Under the pieces are notes generated by a model. It ran no database searches, was not told where the DNA came from, and saw only the letters and a program-made list of their open reading frames with translations. Of a stretch of DNA of 33,556 bases, positions 17,218 through 25,418 are shown one piece after another. Numbering within the stretch: the stretch's first letter is position 1; every line of letters starts with the position of its first letter. The DNA comes from Glycomyces tenuis DSM 44171 (GTDB taxonomy: Bacteria > Actinomycetota > Actinomycetes > Mycobacteriales > Micromonosporaceae): the NCBI RefSeq assembly GCF_000427885.1, contig NZ_ATYW01000011.1, positions 31,439 to 64,994 of the forward strand, written 5' to 3'. The position numbers and the translations under genes were made by a program.

Positions 17218-17931
17218 ATGCGCATCAGCACACCCCTCGCAGGAGCCCTCGTCGCGGCCTTGGCGCTCGCCGGCTGCGCCGGCGAGGAGCCTCCGGACGG
17301 CGCCGAGACCACCGCGGCGGAGGCCGACGGGGCCTCCCCGACGGCGGAGCCGACCGAGTCCGAGCCGGAGGTCTTCCGGGAGTCCATGGGGCTGTTCCGC
17401 GCGACCGACCCCGCCACGGCGGAGCTCGACGCCCTCCTGAGCACCGGCCAGGAGGTCGCGCTCGACCTCACGCTGTCCATCGAGGCCGAGATCATCGAGA
17501 CCACCGACGGCGCGGCGGGCGGCGTCGACCTCTGGTTCTTCTTCGACGGCGGCGAGGACGAGTTCCTGACCGTCAACGTCCCCGAAGACGCCCTGGCGCT
17601 CGGCGGCACCGAGGGGCAGGACTACTTGTCCACCCTGCGGGGAGTGTTCAGCGTCGAAGCCTCGGGCGAGGCGGGCGTCGACTACACCCTCACCTCCACA
17701 GGAGACATCGCCGAGTTCGAGGCCCGGGACGAGGAGCGCTGCGGCGAGGAGGACGAGTTCGTGGCGGACGCGGAGACCCTCGCGGACGACCCCGCGGCCT
17801 ACGAGATGGTCCGCGAGCGCTGGGCCGACAGCCCACGGCTGTGGTGGGCCGTCAAATCGACGGCGCATTCGCTCGCCGAGTACGGCGACGTGGGCGACTT
17901 CATGGCCACCGCCTGCTCGATCTACTGGTGA
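17218..17931 (+). CDS. Secreted lipoprotein of unknown function
   Basis: 237 residues from the ATG at 17218, which has a GGAGG site about eight bases upstream; an in-frame ATG at 17185 would add 11 polar residues before the signal. The signal peptide ALVAALALAGC ends in the lipobox LAGC, so the mature protein begins with a lipid-modified Cys at the outer membrane face. A disordered Glu/Thr/Pro-rich linker (about 20-50) leads to an acidic globular domain with six or so conserved-looking strands, which I cannot assign to a family. It is monocistronic and convergent with the next gene. Confidence 0.8.
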   Translation: MRISTPLAGALVAALALAGCAGEEPPDGAETTAAEADGASPTAEPTESEPEVFRESMGLFRATDPATAELDALLSTGQEVALDLTLSIEAEIIETTDGAAGGVDLWFFFDGGEDEFLTVNVPEDALALGGTEGQDYLSTLRGVFSVEASGEAGVDYTLTSTGDIAEFEARDEERCGEEDEFVADAETLADDPAAYEMVRERWADSPRLWWAVKSTAHSLAEYGDVGDFMATACSIYW

Positions 17932-17950
17932 GGCGCCGGGCGGCCCGGGT

Positions 17951-18310
17951 TCACTGGTTTCGGCGGCGCCAGCGGGCGAAGCGGCCCTTGGCGAGTTCGG
18001 CGTGCTCCTGGGCGGCGAGCTCGCCCGCGATGGTGATGTAGGCGCTCTCGACCCGGCCGGCGAACGTCACGTCGGTGAGGCTGACGCCGCCGTCCCGACT
18101 GAGGACGATGAGCGTGGCCTGCTCGGATCTGGTCACGTCCGGGCGGACGTTGAGCGTGTCGGCGAAGATCTTGATCTGCTCGGCGAGCGCGGCGTGCTGG
18201 GATTCGTCAAGCGGCAGCGTCCGTGCGAGACGGCCGTCGTCCGCTTCCCAACCGTTGAGCTCTCTCAGTGCGTCCAGCAGCACGTTGTCGTCTTGCTCCG
18301 TTCTCCCCAT
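17951..18310 (-). CDS. Pterin-4a-carbinolamine dehydratase-like protein, catalytic histidines absent
   Basis: 119 residues. The pattern NGWEADDGRLARTL, then a helix (SQHAALAEQIKIFADTL), then a strand and the DGGVSLTDVTFAGRVE segment matches the PCD/DCoH fold (family blocks ...W...L.R.F and THD.GGLT..D..LA). The family's central HHP motif is replaced here by VRPDV, so dehydratase activity is doubtful. It may be a structural or regulatory relative, and assignment is by pattern only. It ends in an Arg-rich tail (RFARWRRRNQ). The promoter is in the AT-richer gap upstream. Confidence 0.6.
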   Translation of the reverse strand: MGRTEQDDNVLLDALRELNGWEADDGRLARTLPLDESQHAALAEQIKIFADTLNVRPDVTRSEQATLIVLSRDGGVSLTDVTFAGRVESAYITIAGELAAQEHAELAKGRFARWRRRNQ

Positions 18311-18757
18311 ATGGCACCGTCGCCATCTGTACAGGCTGCGCGCGAGCGGCCCTGGCGTAACCGGGCGACAGCCGATCAGTAAGGTTGTGCTGATACGGCT
18401 CTGCGCGACGCGAGGGACGTTCGTGTCTGAATTGTCGCCGTATCTTTATCATTTCTGAACCGAGTGTTCCCCTTCGCTCAGCTTCTGTCCAGGGCCGCAT
18501 AGACGACATATCGGGTATCGGGGACTTTTCGCCCCAGCAGAGGCCGCTTTTCGTGCCGCCGGAGACGATTCCTGACTGTTCAGTCCAGCGAACATCCCCC
18601 GAACGTATGACCGCGGCTGTGAATATCAACAGCTCACCGAGGGTGACGGCCGCCCGGAACGGCACCGCTTGTCGCCTTCGGCCCACCGCACGGTCGCACG
18701 GGGGACGCGATCGGCTCGGCCGGGGCGGCGCGCGGCACCGGGGATAGACTGCCCGGC
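18311..18757. other. Intergenic stretch without a recognisable gene
   Basis: 447 bp of distinctly lower GC than its surroundings. Short frames on both strands are arginine-rich shadows or lack starts. It should carry the promoter of the pterin-dehydratase-like gene (minus strand) and of the Nudix gene (plus strand). GTATCTTTATCATTTC near 18440 is the most AT-rich part. GTTC-N8-GAAC at about 18580 has the wrong spacing for an SOS box. Confidence 0.4.
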
Positions 18758-19147
18758 GTGATCCAACCACAGCTCGTCGTGGGCGCCGCGATCTGCGAGG
18801 GCGAGAAGGTCCTCGCCGCCGCCCGCTCCTATCCGCCCGAGCTCGCCGGGCTCTGGGAGTTCCCCGGCGGCAAGGTCGAGCCGGGCGAGAGCGAGGCCGA
18901 GGCCCTGCGGCGCGAATGCCGCGAGGAGCTCGGCGTCGAGATCGCGATCGGCGAACGCGTCGGCGGCGACCTGGTCACCGGCGACAGCCGGTTCCTGCTG
19001 CGCGTCTACCGCGCCGCCCTGCGCGGCGGCGAGCCCGAGGCCCTCGAGCACGCGGGCCTGCGCTGGCTCGCCGCCGACGAGCTCGACGACGTGCCCTGGC
19101 TGCCCGGCAACCGGCCGGTCCTGGCGGCCCTTCGCGAACTGCTCTAG
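18758..19147 (+). CDS. MutT-type Nudix hydrolase
   Basis: 129 residues, GTG start. The complete Nudix box GX5EX7REUXEEXGU is at residues 38-60 (starting in PGGKVEPGE and ending in REELGV), with the upstream GLWEFPGGK and downstream LRWLAADEL typical of MutT 8-oxo-dGTP diphosphatases. It would remove oxidised nucleotides from the pool; other Nudix substrates (dNTP, dCTP) remain possible. Its stop overlaps the stop of the convergent deaminase gene in the shared sequence CTAG (19144-19147). Confidence 0.92.
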   Translation: MIQPQLVVGAAICEGEKVLAAARSYPPELAGLWEFPGGKVEPGESEAEALRRECREELGVEIAIGERVGGDLVTGDSRFLLRVYRAALRGGEPEALEHAGLRWLAADELDDVPWLPGNRPVLAALRELL

Positions 19148-20316
19148 AAGAAGGTGCGCACCGCGTCCACGACGCGGCCGCCGTCGACGACCGGGATCAG
19201 GTTCCACTTGTCGAAGGCCGTGCACGGATGCGACAGTCCGAGCTCCACCACCTCGCCGACGCCGAGGGCGGCGACCTCGCCGGTCACGAACAGGTGCTGG
19301 TCGCTGATCTGGGAGCACCGGGCGCCCTCGACCCCCAGCGGCAGCGGCAGGTCCTGGTCGAAGGGCACGTCGCGCCTGCCGGCGTCGAGGATCGCCAGCC
19401 CCGGCTCGGGCCGCGACAGCACCCTGGCCCGCGCGGTCAGCGCCGGGAGGAACGACGGGCCCGCGCCGCCCCGGGCCGCCGGGGTGAGCCTGGCGTAGAA
19501 GCCGTGGTCGTGGACCACGTACGAACCCGAGCGCAGCACCACCTCCGCCCGCCCGGCCAGCGGCCCGAGGACGGCCGCGACGCGGTCGAAGTGGGCGCTG
19601 CCGCCCGCGGTGACGACCGGCCGGTCCGATTCGAACTCGAGCGACGCGAACAGCTCGGCCAGCGCCGCGAGGTAGCCGTCGACGTCGTCCACCGCGCCCT
19701 CGTAGCCGCCCACGCCCGCCAGGCGCAGGTTCGGGGCCGCGCGCACGGCCGCGGCCACCGCGGCGGCCTCCTCGGCGCTCCGGGCCCCGGCGCGCCCGCC
19801 GGCCGCGCCGAGTTCCACGACCACCTCCACGGCCGCGTCGCGGCCGCCGCCCGCCAGGACCGCGACCGCCTCGACCGAGTCGGCGAACACCGCCGCCCGC
19901 GCGCCCTCGGCGGCCCACGCCGACAGCCACGCCGCCCCGGCGGGACTGGTGATCTCGTTGGCGACCAGGACCCGCTCGACGCCGAAGGCGCGGGCGACCG
20001 CCGCCTGCGGCAGGTTGGCGACGGTGACGCCGACGGCTCCGGCCTCGAGCTGGCGGCGCCACAGCTGCGGCGCCATGGTGGCCTTGCCATGCGGGGCGAG
20101 GGCGAGGCCGCGCTCGGCGCACCAGTCGGCCATCGCCGCCAGGTTGTGCTCGAGGGCCCCGGCCGAGAGCGTCACGACCGGCGTGTCGAGCTCGCCGAGG
20201 CCGGGCTCCGAGTCCAGCCAGGACGCCAGTGTGAGCCCGTGCGCCGCAGCGGGAACGGCCTTGTGCCGCCAGTCGAGGACCTCGCCTCGCAATTCGTCCA
20301 GCCGCGAGTCGTCCAC
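19144..20316 (-). CDS. PLP amino-acid deaminase / D-serine dehydratase-like enzyme
   Basis: 390 residues from the GTG at 20316, preceded by AGGGGG at a six-base spacing. The N-terminal alanine-racemase-type barrel has the PLP lysine in LAPHGKATMAPQLW (Lys78). The C-terminal D-Ser dehydratase-like domain has HDHGFYAR, ISDQHLFV and SHPCTAFDKW, where His363 and Cys365 are the likely zinc ligands known from this family. Members are fold-type III D-amino-acid dehydratases or aldolases (D-serine dehydratase, D-threonine aldolase); the true substrate is unknown. It diverges from RidA and an N-acyl-D-amino-acid deacylase, which strongly suggests D-amino-acid use. The gap holds opposed -10 elements. 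Confidence 0.88.
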   Translation of the reverse strand: MDDSRLDELRGEVLDWRHKAVPAAAHGLTLASWLDSEPGLGELDTPVVTLSAGALEHNLAAMADWCAERGLALAPHGKATMAPQLWRRQLEAGAVGVTVANLPQAAVARAFGVERVLVANEITSPAGAAWLSAWAAEGARAAVFADSVEAVAVLAGGGRDAAVEVVVELGAAGGRAGARSAEEAAAVAAAVRAAPNLRLAGVGGYEGAVDDVDGYLAALAELFASLEFESDRPVVTAGGSAHFDRVAAVLGPLAGRAEVVLRSGSYVVHDHGFYARLTPAARGGAGPSFLPALTARARVLSRPEPGLAILDAGRRDVPFDQDLPLPLGVEGARCSQISDQHLFVTGEVAALGVGEVVELGLSHPCTAFDKWNLIPVVDGGRVVDAVRTFF

Positions 20317-20353
20317 CGCACGCCCCCTCAAATAGGAATGTATCTTTACTATA
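20317..20353. promoter_or_regulatory. Compact divergent promoter; ridA mRNA probably leaderless
   Basis: Only 36 bp separate the two starts. TATCTT (20341-20346) on the plus strand ends six bases before the ridA ATG, so transcription would begin at or next to the start codon, and no Shine-Dalgarno is present. On the minus strand TATAGT (20353-20348) lies about 30 bases before the deaminase GTG, which has AGGGGG. The -35 elements are poor, suggesting an activator or alternative sigma factor. Confidence 0.5.
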
Positions 20354-20760
20354 TGACTGCGAAGACCGCCATCCACACCGCCGCCGCACCGGCCCCCGCC
20401 CATGCCTTCCCGCAGGGCGTCCGCAAGGGCCCGCTCCTCCAGGTCTCCGGGCAGGGCCCGGTCGACCCCGACACCGGGGAGTACCTCCACCGCGGCAACG
20501 TCAAAGCCCAGACGCTGCGCACCCTCGAGAACGTCGAAGCGATCCTCACCGCCGGAGGCGCGAGCTTCGACGACGTGATCATGCTGCGCGTCTACCTCGC
20601 CGACCGCGAGGACTTCACGGCCATGAACGAGGCCTACGCCGAGTTCCTCGCCTCCCGCGTCGGCGAGGGGATACCGTTGCCGTGCCGCACCACCGTCATC
20701 TGCGGGCTCCCCAGAGAGGAAATGCTGGTGGAGATCGACGCGCTGGCGAGCGTGGCCTGA
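20353..20760 (+). CDS. RidA-family enamine/imine deaminase
   Basis: 135 residues, the usual RidA (YjgF/YER057c/UK114) length. Family features are FPQGVRKGPLLQVSGQGPVDPDTG near the N-terminus, ENVEAILTAGGASFDDVIMLRVYLAD in the middle, and the C-terminal signature IPLPCRTTVICGLPREEMLVEIDALA with the substrate-binding Arg. RidA proteins form trimers that hydrolyse reactive enamine/imine products of PLP dehydratases. That is exactly the product expected from the divergent deaminase. The ATG lacks a ribosome site, consistent with leaderless initiation. The deacylase follows after 28 bp. Confidence 0.92.
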   Translation: MTAKTAIHTAAAPAPAHAFPQGVRKGPLLQVSGQGPVDPDTGEYLHRGNVKAQTLRTLENVEAILTAGGASFDDVIMLRVYLADREDFTAMNEAYAEFLASRVGEGIPLPCRTTVICGLPREEMLVEIDALASVA

Positions 20761-20788
20761 CCGAACGCACCCGAACGAAGGGCCACGC

Positions 20789-22381
20789 ATGGCCGAGCCG
20801 GACCTCGTCATCCGCGGCGCCGAGATCGTCGACGGCACCGGCGCCGACCGGTTCCGCGCCGACGTCGCCGTCAAGGGCGGCCGCATCGCCGCCATCGGCG
20901 ACCGCCTGGACGGGCGGCGGCGCATCGACGCGGGCGGCCTGGTGTGCGCGCCCGGCTTCATCGACATGCACGCCCACTCCGAGCTGGCGATCCTGTCCGA
21001 CCACGACCACCTCGCCAAGCTCGGCCAGGGCTGCACCCTGGAGGTGCTCGGACAGGACGGGCTCAGCTACGCGCCGGTCGACGAGACGACCGCGCCGCAG
21101 ATGTGGGAGGCCATCGCCGCCTGGAACGGCCGCCCGGACGACGTGGACTTCACCTGGCGCTCGGTCGGCGAGTACCTCGACCGGATCGACGAGGGGACCC
21201 CGACGAACGCCGCCTACCTCGTCCCCCACGGCACCGTCCGGATGCTCGCCATGGGCTGGGACGACCGCCCGCCCACCGCGGCCGAGCTCGAGACCATGCG
21301 CTCGCTCGTGGCGGACGGCCTCGAAGCGGGCGCGGTGGGCCTGTCGGCGGGCCTGAGCTACACGCCCGGCATGTACGCCGACACCGCCGAGCTGATCGCA
21401 CTGTGCGAAGTGGTCGCCCGATACGGCGGCTTCTTCGGGCCGCACCAGCGCAGCTACGGCGCCGGGGCGCTCGAGGGCTACGCCGAGATGATCGCGATCG
21501 CCCGCGGCTCGGGCTGCGCCCTGCACCTGGCGCACGCCACCATGAACTACGAGGTGAACGCCGGGCGGGGCGCGGAACTGCTGAAGCTCGTCGACGAGGG
21601 CCTGGACGAGGGCCTCGACATCGGCCTGGACACCTACCCGTACCTGCCGGGCATGACGATGCTGGCCGCGCTCCTGCCGAGCTGGTCGGTCGCGGGCGGC
21701 TACGGCGCGCTCGCCGAGCGCCTCGCCGACGCGCCGGTGCGCGCCAGGATCGTCCGCGAGCTCGACGAGCTCGGCACCGACGGCGCCAACGGCGTGCCCG
21801 TCGACTGGTCGCGGATCGAGATCGCCGGGGTCGCCGAGCCGCGGCTGCGGCACCTGGTCGGCGCCACGGTCGCCGACGCGGCGCGGGCGGCGGGCGCCGA
21901 GCCCGCCGAGTTCTATCTGGGCCTGCTGGTCGAGGACGACTTCGCCACCGGCTGCCTGATGCACGTGGGCAACGAGGAGAACGTGCGGCTGATCATGCGC
22001 CACCGCACGCACACCGGCTCGACCGACGGCGTCCTGCACGGCGACCGCATCCACCCGCGGGCCTGGGGCGGCTTCGCGCGCTACCTCGGCCACTACTGCC
22101 GCGAGCTCGGCCTGTTCTCGCTCGAGGAGTGCGTCGCCCACCTGACCGGCCGCCCGGCGGCCCGGCTCGGCCTGGCCGACCGCGGGATCGTCGCCGAAGG
22201 CGCCGCCGCCGACCTGGTGCTGTTCGACCCCGACGCGGTCAAGGCGCGCTCCACCTTCGCCGAACCGCGCCGCCAGGCCGCCGGCATCCCCTACGTGCTC
22301 GTCAACGGGCACGTCGCGATCGACGACGGCGAGCGGACCGAGGCGCTCGCCGGGAGGTCGGTGCGCCGCCGCGGGCGGTGA
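20789..22381 (+). CDS. N-acyl-D-amino-acid deacylase (D-aminoacylase family)
   Basis: 530 residues of the amidohydrolase superfamily. The N-terminal strand domain (LVIRGAEIVDGTGADRFRADVAVKGG) leads to the metal motif FIDMHAHSE (His61, His63), then GQGCTLEVLGQDG, GLSAGLSYTPG, GPHQRSYG, HLAHATMN, and a C-terminal STDGVLHGDRIHPRAWGGFARYLG. It ends in LADRGIVAEGAAADLVLFDP. The family removes acyl groups from N-acyl-D-amino acids. Where classical D-aminoacylases have a metal-binding Cys in GNCG, this one has Asp (GQDG), as some relatives do, so metal use or substrate may differ. It is cytosolic, and RidA lies 28 bp upstream. Confidence 0.92.
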   Translation: MAEPDLVIRGAEIVDGTGADRFRADVAVKGGRIAAIGDRLDGRRRIDAGGLVCAPGFIDMHAHSELAILSDHDHLAKLGQGCTLEVLGQDGLSYAPVDETTAPQMWEAIAAWNGRPDDVDFTWRSVGEYLDRIDEGTPTNAAYLVPHGTVRMLAMGWDDRPPTAAELETMRSLVADGLEAGAVGLSAGLSYTPGMYADTAELIALCEVVARYGGFFGPHQRSYGAGALEGYAEMIAIARGSGCALHLAHATMNYEVNAGRGAELLKLVDEGLDEGLDIGLDTYPYLPGMTMLAALLPSWSVAGGYGALAERLADAPVRARIVRELDELGTDGANGVPVDWSRIEIAGVAEPRLRHLVGATVADAARAAGAEPAEFYLGLLVEDDFATGCLMHVGNEENVRLIMRHRTHTGSTDGVLHGDRIHPRAWGGFARYLGHYCRELGLFSLEECVAHLTGRPAARLGLADRGIVAEGAAADLVLFDPDAVKARSTFAEPRRQAAGIPYVLVNGHVAIDDGERTEALAGRSVRRRGR

Positions 22382-22390
22382 CGGACCGAG

Positions 22391-22422
22391 GAGGGGCCCG
22401 CGCCGTGCGGCGCGGGCCCCTC
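22391..22422. terminator. Bidirectional hairpin terminator
   Basis: GAGGGGCCCGCGCC and GGCGCGGGCCCCTC form a perfect 14-bp stem with loop GTGC between the convergent deacylase and subtilase genes. A short pyrimidine-rich stretch (CCGTCTGTT) follows on the plus strand. Confidence 0.85.
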
Positions 22423-22446
22423 CCGTCTGTTCGGGATCGTCGAGGC

Positions 22447-25170
22447 TCAGCCGAGGACGATGTCGGCGCCGGTGACGGCGTCGGCCGCGACCTCGACGTC
22501 GACGGCCGCGTCGGCGTGGCCCTCAGCCGAGGCCGCGAGCGTGGCCGCCCCGGCGTCGGCGAGCAGCACGTACCGGCCGTCCTCGCCGGTGACGGCCTCG
22601 GCGCCGCTCGCCTCGTCGGCCACGACGGCGCCGTCGACCGGCGCGCCGTCCGCGCCGGTGACGACGCCGGTCACCAGGCCGCCGTCCAGGTCCTCGCAGC
22701 CGATGGCGACGCTGTCGACCTGCCAGAAGAAGGCCCACATGCCGTGGTCGACGTAGTGGAACCTCAACTGGACGGCGGTCTCCTCGGCCCAGGCGGACAG
22801 GTCGACGGACTCGACGCCGCCGCGCTCGGGCTCATCGGTGCGCCAGACCTCTTCCCAGGTCACGCCGCCGTCGACCGAGACCGCGAGGTCGGCCTCGGCG
22901 CCGATCTCCTCGTCGAGGAAGTGGCTCGCGAAGCGCAGCGTCGGATCCGGCGCGGCGCTCAGGTCGAACGGCGCGGTGATCATGTCGGTGTCCACCAGCG
23001 CCTCGGGCGGGGAGGCGTCCGAGTTGGCCTGCGCGAAGCCGCCCGAGCCGGGCGTGGCGTTGCCGTAGCCGTAGGGGTCGTCGAACACCCACGGCTCGCC
23101 GTCGCCGTTGTTGACGACCTCCCAGCCCTCCGGCATCGCCATGGAGTCGAAGTCCTCGTCGAGGACCTCCGAGCCGTAGCCGGGGGCGGCGCAGCTCTCG
23201 TCGGTCGCGAGCGCCACCTGCGCCGCGTCGTCGGGATCGACCACTTCGGCCGCGTAACCGGGGTAGAGCGAGGCGACGGTGAGCGGCCACTCCCCCTCCT
23301 CGGGGATGGTGAGGCTGAACTCGCCGGTGAGCGGGTCGGTGGCCGCGGACGCCTCACCGCCCGCGGTCGAGACGGCCGCGGCCAGCGGCCAGCCCTGGCC
23401 GGAGCCGTCCACGACGGTCCCCTCCACGGTCCGGGCCGGGACGGCGGGCAGCGCGGCGTCGAGCACCGCGTCGCGGTCCCGCTTGACCCTGACGGTGTCG
23501 GTCACGGTCTCGTAGAGAAACCGCGAGACGGTGACGTCGTAGGTGCCGGTCGGCATGCGCTCGAAGGCGTAGGCGCCCGCCGCGTCGGTGAAGACCACGC
23601 GGTCCACCGGGCCCTCGAACACGAGCTCGGCGCGGGCGATCGGCTCGCCGTCGTCGCCGGTGACGACGCCCGAGAGCGTCCCGAACCTGCCGTCGGGGGC
23701 GTCGTGGGCCGCCTCGTAGGCGTCGACGCGGCCCTGGCCGTAGACGTTGTTGGCCTCGCGGTCGCCGTGGCACGAGTCGTCGTCGACTTCGACGGCGTTG
23801 TCGGTCAGGTACTCGTAGACGTCCCCGTAGTTCCCCTCGAGCTTCGGCGAGGCCGACATCATGAGCGCGACGACCCCCGCGACGTGCGGTGAGGCCATCG
23901 AGGTGCCCGACATCTCGGCGTACTCGTCGCCGGGGACCGAGGAGACGATCGCGTCGCCGGGGGCGACCACGTCGGGCTTGACGAGGCCGTCCATGCCCGG
24001 TCCCTTGGAGGACCAGGGGGTGACGTCGCCGTCCGAGTCGGTGGCGCCGACGGCGATGACGTTCTCGTAGACGCCGGGGCTGCCGACGGTCAGGCAGCCG
24101 TTCTCGCCGTCGTTGCCCGCGGAGAACACCGGGATGATCCCGGCGGCGTGCCACAGCGCGATGACGTCGGCGTAGAACGGGTCGTAGCCGCCGAAGAAAC
24201 CCCAGGAGTTGTTGACCACGTGCGGGGCCATCGCCGGGTCGGGGTTGTTCCCGGCCGCGTCGGTGGGGGCGGCGATCCACTGCCCGGAGGACAGGAAGGT
24301 CTCCAGGGTCGGGGAGGCGCCGGCGGAGGCGGAGATCCACGTCGCGCCGGGCGCGACGCCGATCTGGTTGCCCGCGCCGTCGTCGCCGACCATGGTGCCC
24401 ATGGTGTGGGTGCCGTGGCCGAGGTTGTCGCAGGGGTCGCCGTCGCAGTCGGCCGCGGCGTCGAAGAAGTTGTAGTCGTGGGTGAAGGTCCCGTCGCCGT
24501 TGTTGCCGCGGTACTGCTCGACGAGCGCGGGGTGGTCGTACTGGACGCCGGAGTCGATCGAGGCGACGACGATGCCCTCGCCGTCGACGCCCTCGGCCCA
24601 CAGCTCGGGGGCGCGGACGTCCTCGAGGTGCCACGCGGGCCCCTCCTGGCTCGGCTCGGCCTCCTCGGCCCAGAGCGAGCCGGCCTTGCCCTCGCCGTCG
24701 GGCGCGACCGGTTCGATGTAGTCGTATTCGGGCGCCTCGACGACGGCCTCGACCTCGTCGAACGCGACGAGCTCCTCCAGGAGGGCGGCGTCGGCGGCGA
24801 CCTTGACGGTCGCCGAGCCCCAGAACGTCTCGTATTCGGCGCCCGCCGCTTCGAGCGCGTCGACGACGTCGGCCTGGCGCTCCTCGGCGTAGGCGACGGC
24901 GGCCTCGACGGCGGCCTCGCCCTTCTCCTCCTTCTCGTCGGCGGCGAGGGCGTCGCTCCAGTCGGGTGCGCCGGTGAAGCGGAGCCACAGCTCGGCCTCG
25001 CCGGACCGGTCGATCTGTTCGAGGACTTCGGTGTCGGTCTTCTGCTCGAGGAGCGCTCCGATGTCGGAGCCGGTCTCCTCGGCCCAGGCGCCCGCGGCGG
25101 CCGCGGACGGGATGAGCGCGCCCGCGAACGCGGACGCGAGTATGCGGCGGAGCCGCGGTGAAGAGGTCAA
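22447..25170 (-). CDS. Secreted S8 subtilisin-like protease with C-terminal regulatory-like domains
   Basis: 907 residues, TTG start with AGGAGA five bases upstream. The signal peptide (1-30) ends in AWA. A propeptide of the S8 inhibitor type follows (about 35-150). The catalytic domain has Asp206 (ASIDSGVQYDHP), His252 (GHGTHTMGTM), oxyanion Asn320 (VVNNSWG) and Ser424 (SGTSMASPHVAG), so all are intact. Behind it are a carboxypeptidase-regulatory-like repeat (LSGVVTGDDGEPIARAELVF), a jelly-roll-like module (MAMPEGWEVVNNGDGEPWVF to FHYVDHGMWAFFWQVDSV) and a second regulatory-like repeat at the C-terminus. It is extracellular, with no LPXTG or membrane anchor. It is a paralogue of the next gene and lies 249 bp downstream of it. 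Confidence 0.95.
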   Translation of the reverse strand: MTSSPRLRRILASAFAGALIPSAAAAGAWAEETGSDIGALLEQKTDTEVLEQIDRSGEAELWLRFTGAPDWSDALAADEKEEKGEAAVEAAVAYAEERQADVVDALEAAGAEYETFWGSATVKVAADAALLEELVAFDEVEAVVEAPEYDYIEPVAPDGEGKAGSLWAEEAEPSQEGPAWHLEDVRAPELWAEGVDGEGIVVASIDSGVQYDHPALVEQYRGNNGDGTFTHDYNFFDAAADCDGDPCDNLGHGTHTMGTMVGDDGAGNQIGVAPGATWISASAGASPTLETFLSSGQWIAAPTDAAGNNPDPAMAPHVVNNSWGFFGGYDPFYADVIALWHAAGIIPVFSAGNDGENGCLTVGSPGVYENVIAVGATDSDGDVTPWSSKGPGMDGLVKPDVVAPGDAIVSSVPGDEYAEMSGTSMASPHVAGVVALMMSASPKLEGNYGDVYEYLTDNAVEVDDDSCHGDREANNVYGQGRVDAYEAAHDAPDGRFGTLSGVVTGDDGEPIARAELVFEGPVDRVVFTDAAGAYAFERMPTGTYDVTVSRFLYETVTDTVRVKRDRDAVLDAALPAVPARTVEGTVVDGSGQGWPLAAAVSTAGGEASAATDPLTGEFSLTIPEEGEWPLTVASLYPGYAAEVVDPDDAAQVALATDESCAAPGYGSEVLDEDFDSMAMPEGWEVVNNGDGEPWVFDDPYGYGNATPGSGGFAQANSDASPPEALVDTDMITAPFDLSAAPDPTLRFASHFLDEEIGAEADLAVSVDGGVTWEEVWRTDEPERGGVESVDLSAWAEETAVQLRFHYVDHGMWAFFWQVDSVAIGCEDLDGGLVTGVVTGADGAPVDGAVVADEASGAEAVTGEDGRYVLLADAGAATLAASAEGHADAAVDVEVAADAVTGADIVLG

Positions 25171-25369
25171 GAGGTCTCCTAATAGGGGGATGGCTTCGCG
25201 CAGTCGGGGCGGGAAGCGTCAGGGATTGTCGCTGAGATGGCGGTTTGGCGCCAGTGACATGATCTCAGGGACCGCACGGCTTTGCGGCCCCTATATGAGT
25301 AGACGCCGCATACGTACCCACCGGTTGCGACTGGACCGCAATTGTCCGCATACGGCACCGGGCTCCCAC

Positions 25370-25407
25370 GGCACCGGGCCCCGGCCGTTCGGCCGGGGCC
25401 CGGTGCC
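25370..25407. terminator. Hairpin terminator after the second subtilase
   Basis: GGCACCGGGCCCCGGCC pairs over 17 bp with GGCCGGGGCCCGGTGCC around loop GTTC. It lies 12 bp after the stop of the upstream subtilase. A partial direct copy, GGCACCGGGC, precedes it at 25354-25363. It separates the two protease transcripts, so the downstream protease probably has its own promoter in 25171-25369. Confidence 0.85.
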
Positions 25408-25418
25408 GCCTGCGCCGC

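Noticed and set aside
17936..17948. CCGGG-CGG-CCCGG as terminator between convergent genes
   Set aside because: Only a 5-bp stem with no T-tract; too weak to call alone in GC-rich DNA.
18570..18610. GTTC-N8-GAAC and GAACATCCCCCGAAC as possible LexA/SOS boxes
   Set aside because: Spacing and orientation do not match the actinobacterial GAAC-N4-GTTC consensus, and no SOS gene follows.
20944..23892. 982-residue plus-strand frame through the deacylase and the first subtilase
   Set aside because: Arg-rich, low-complexity translation crossing two real genes and a terminator; no domain content.
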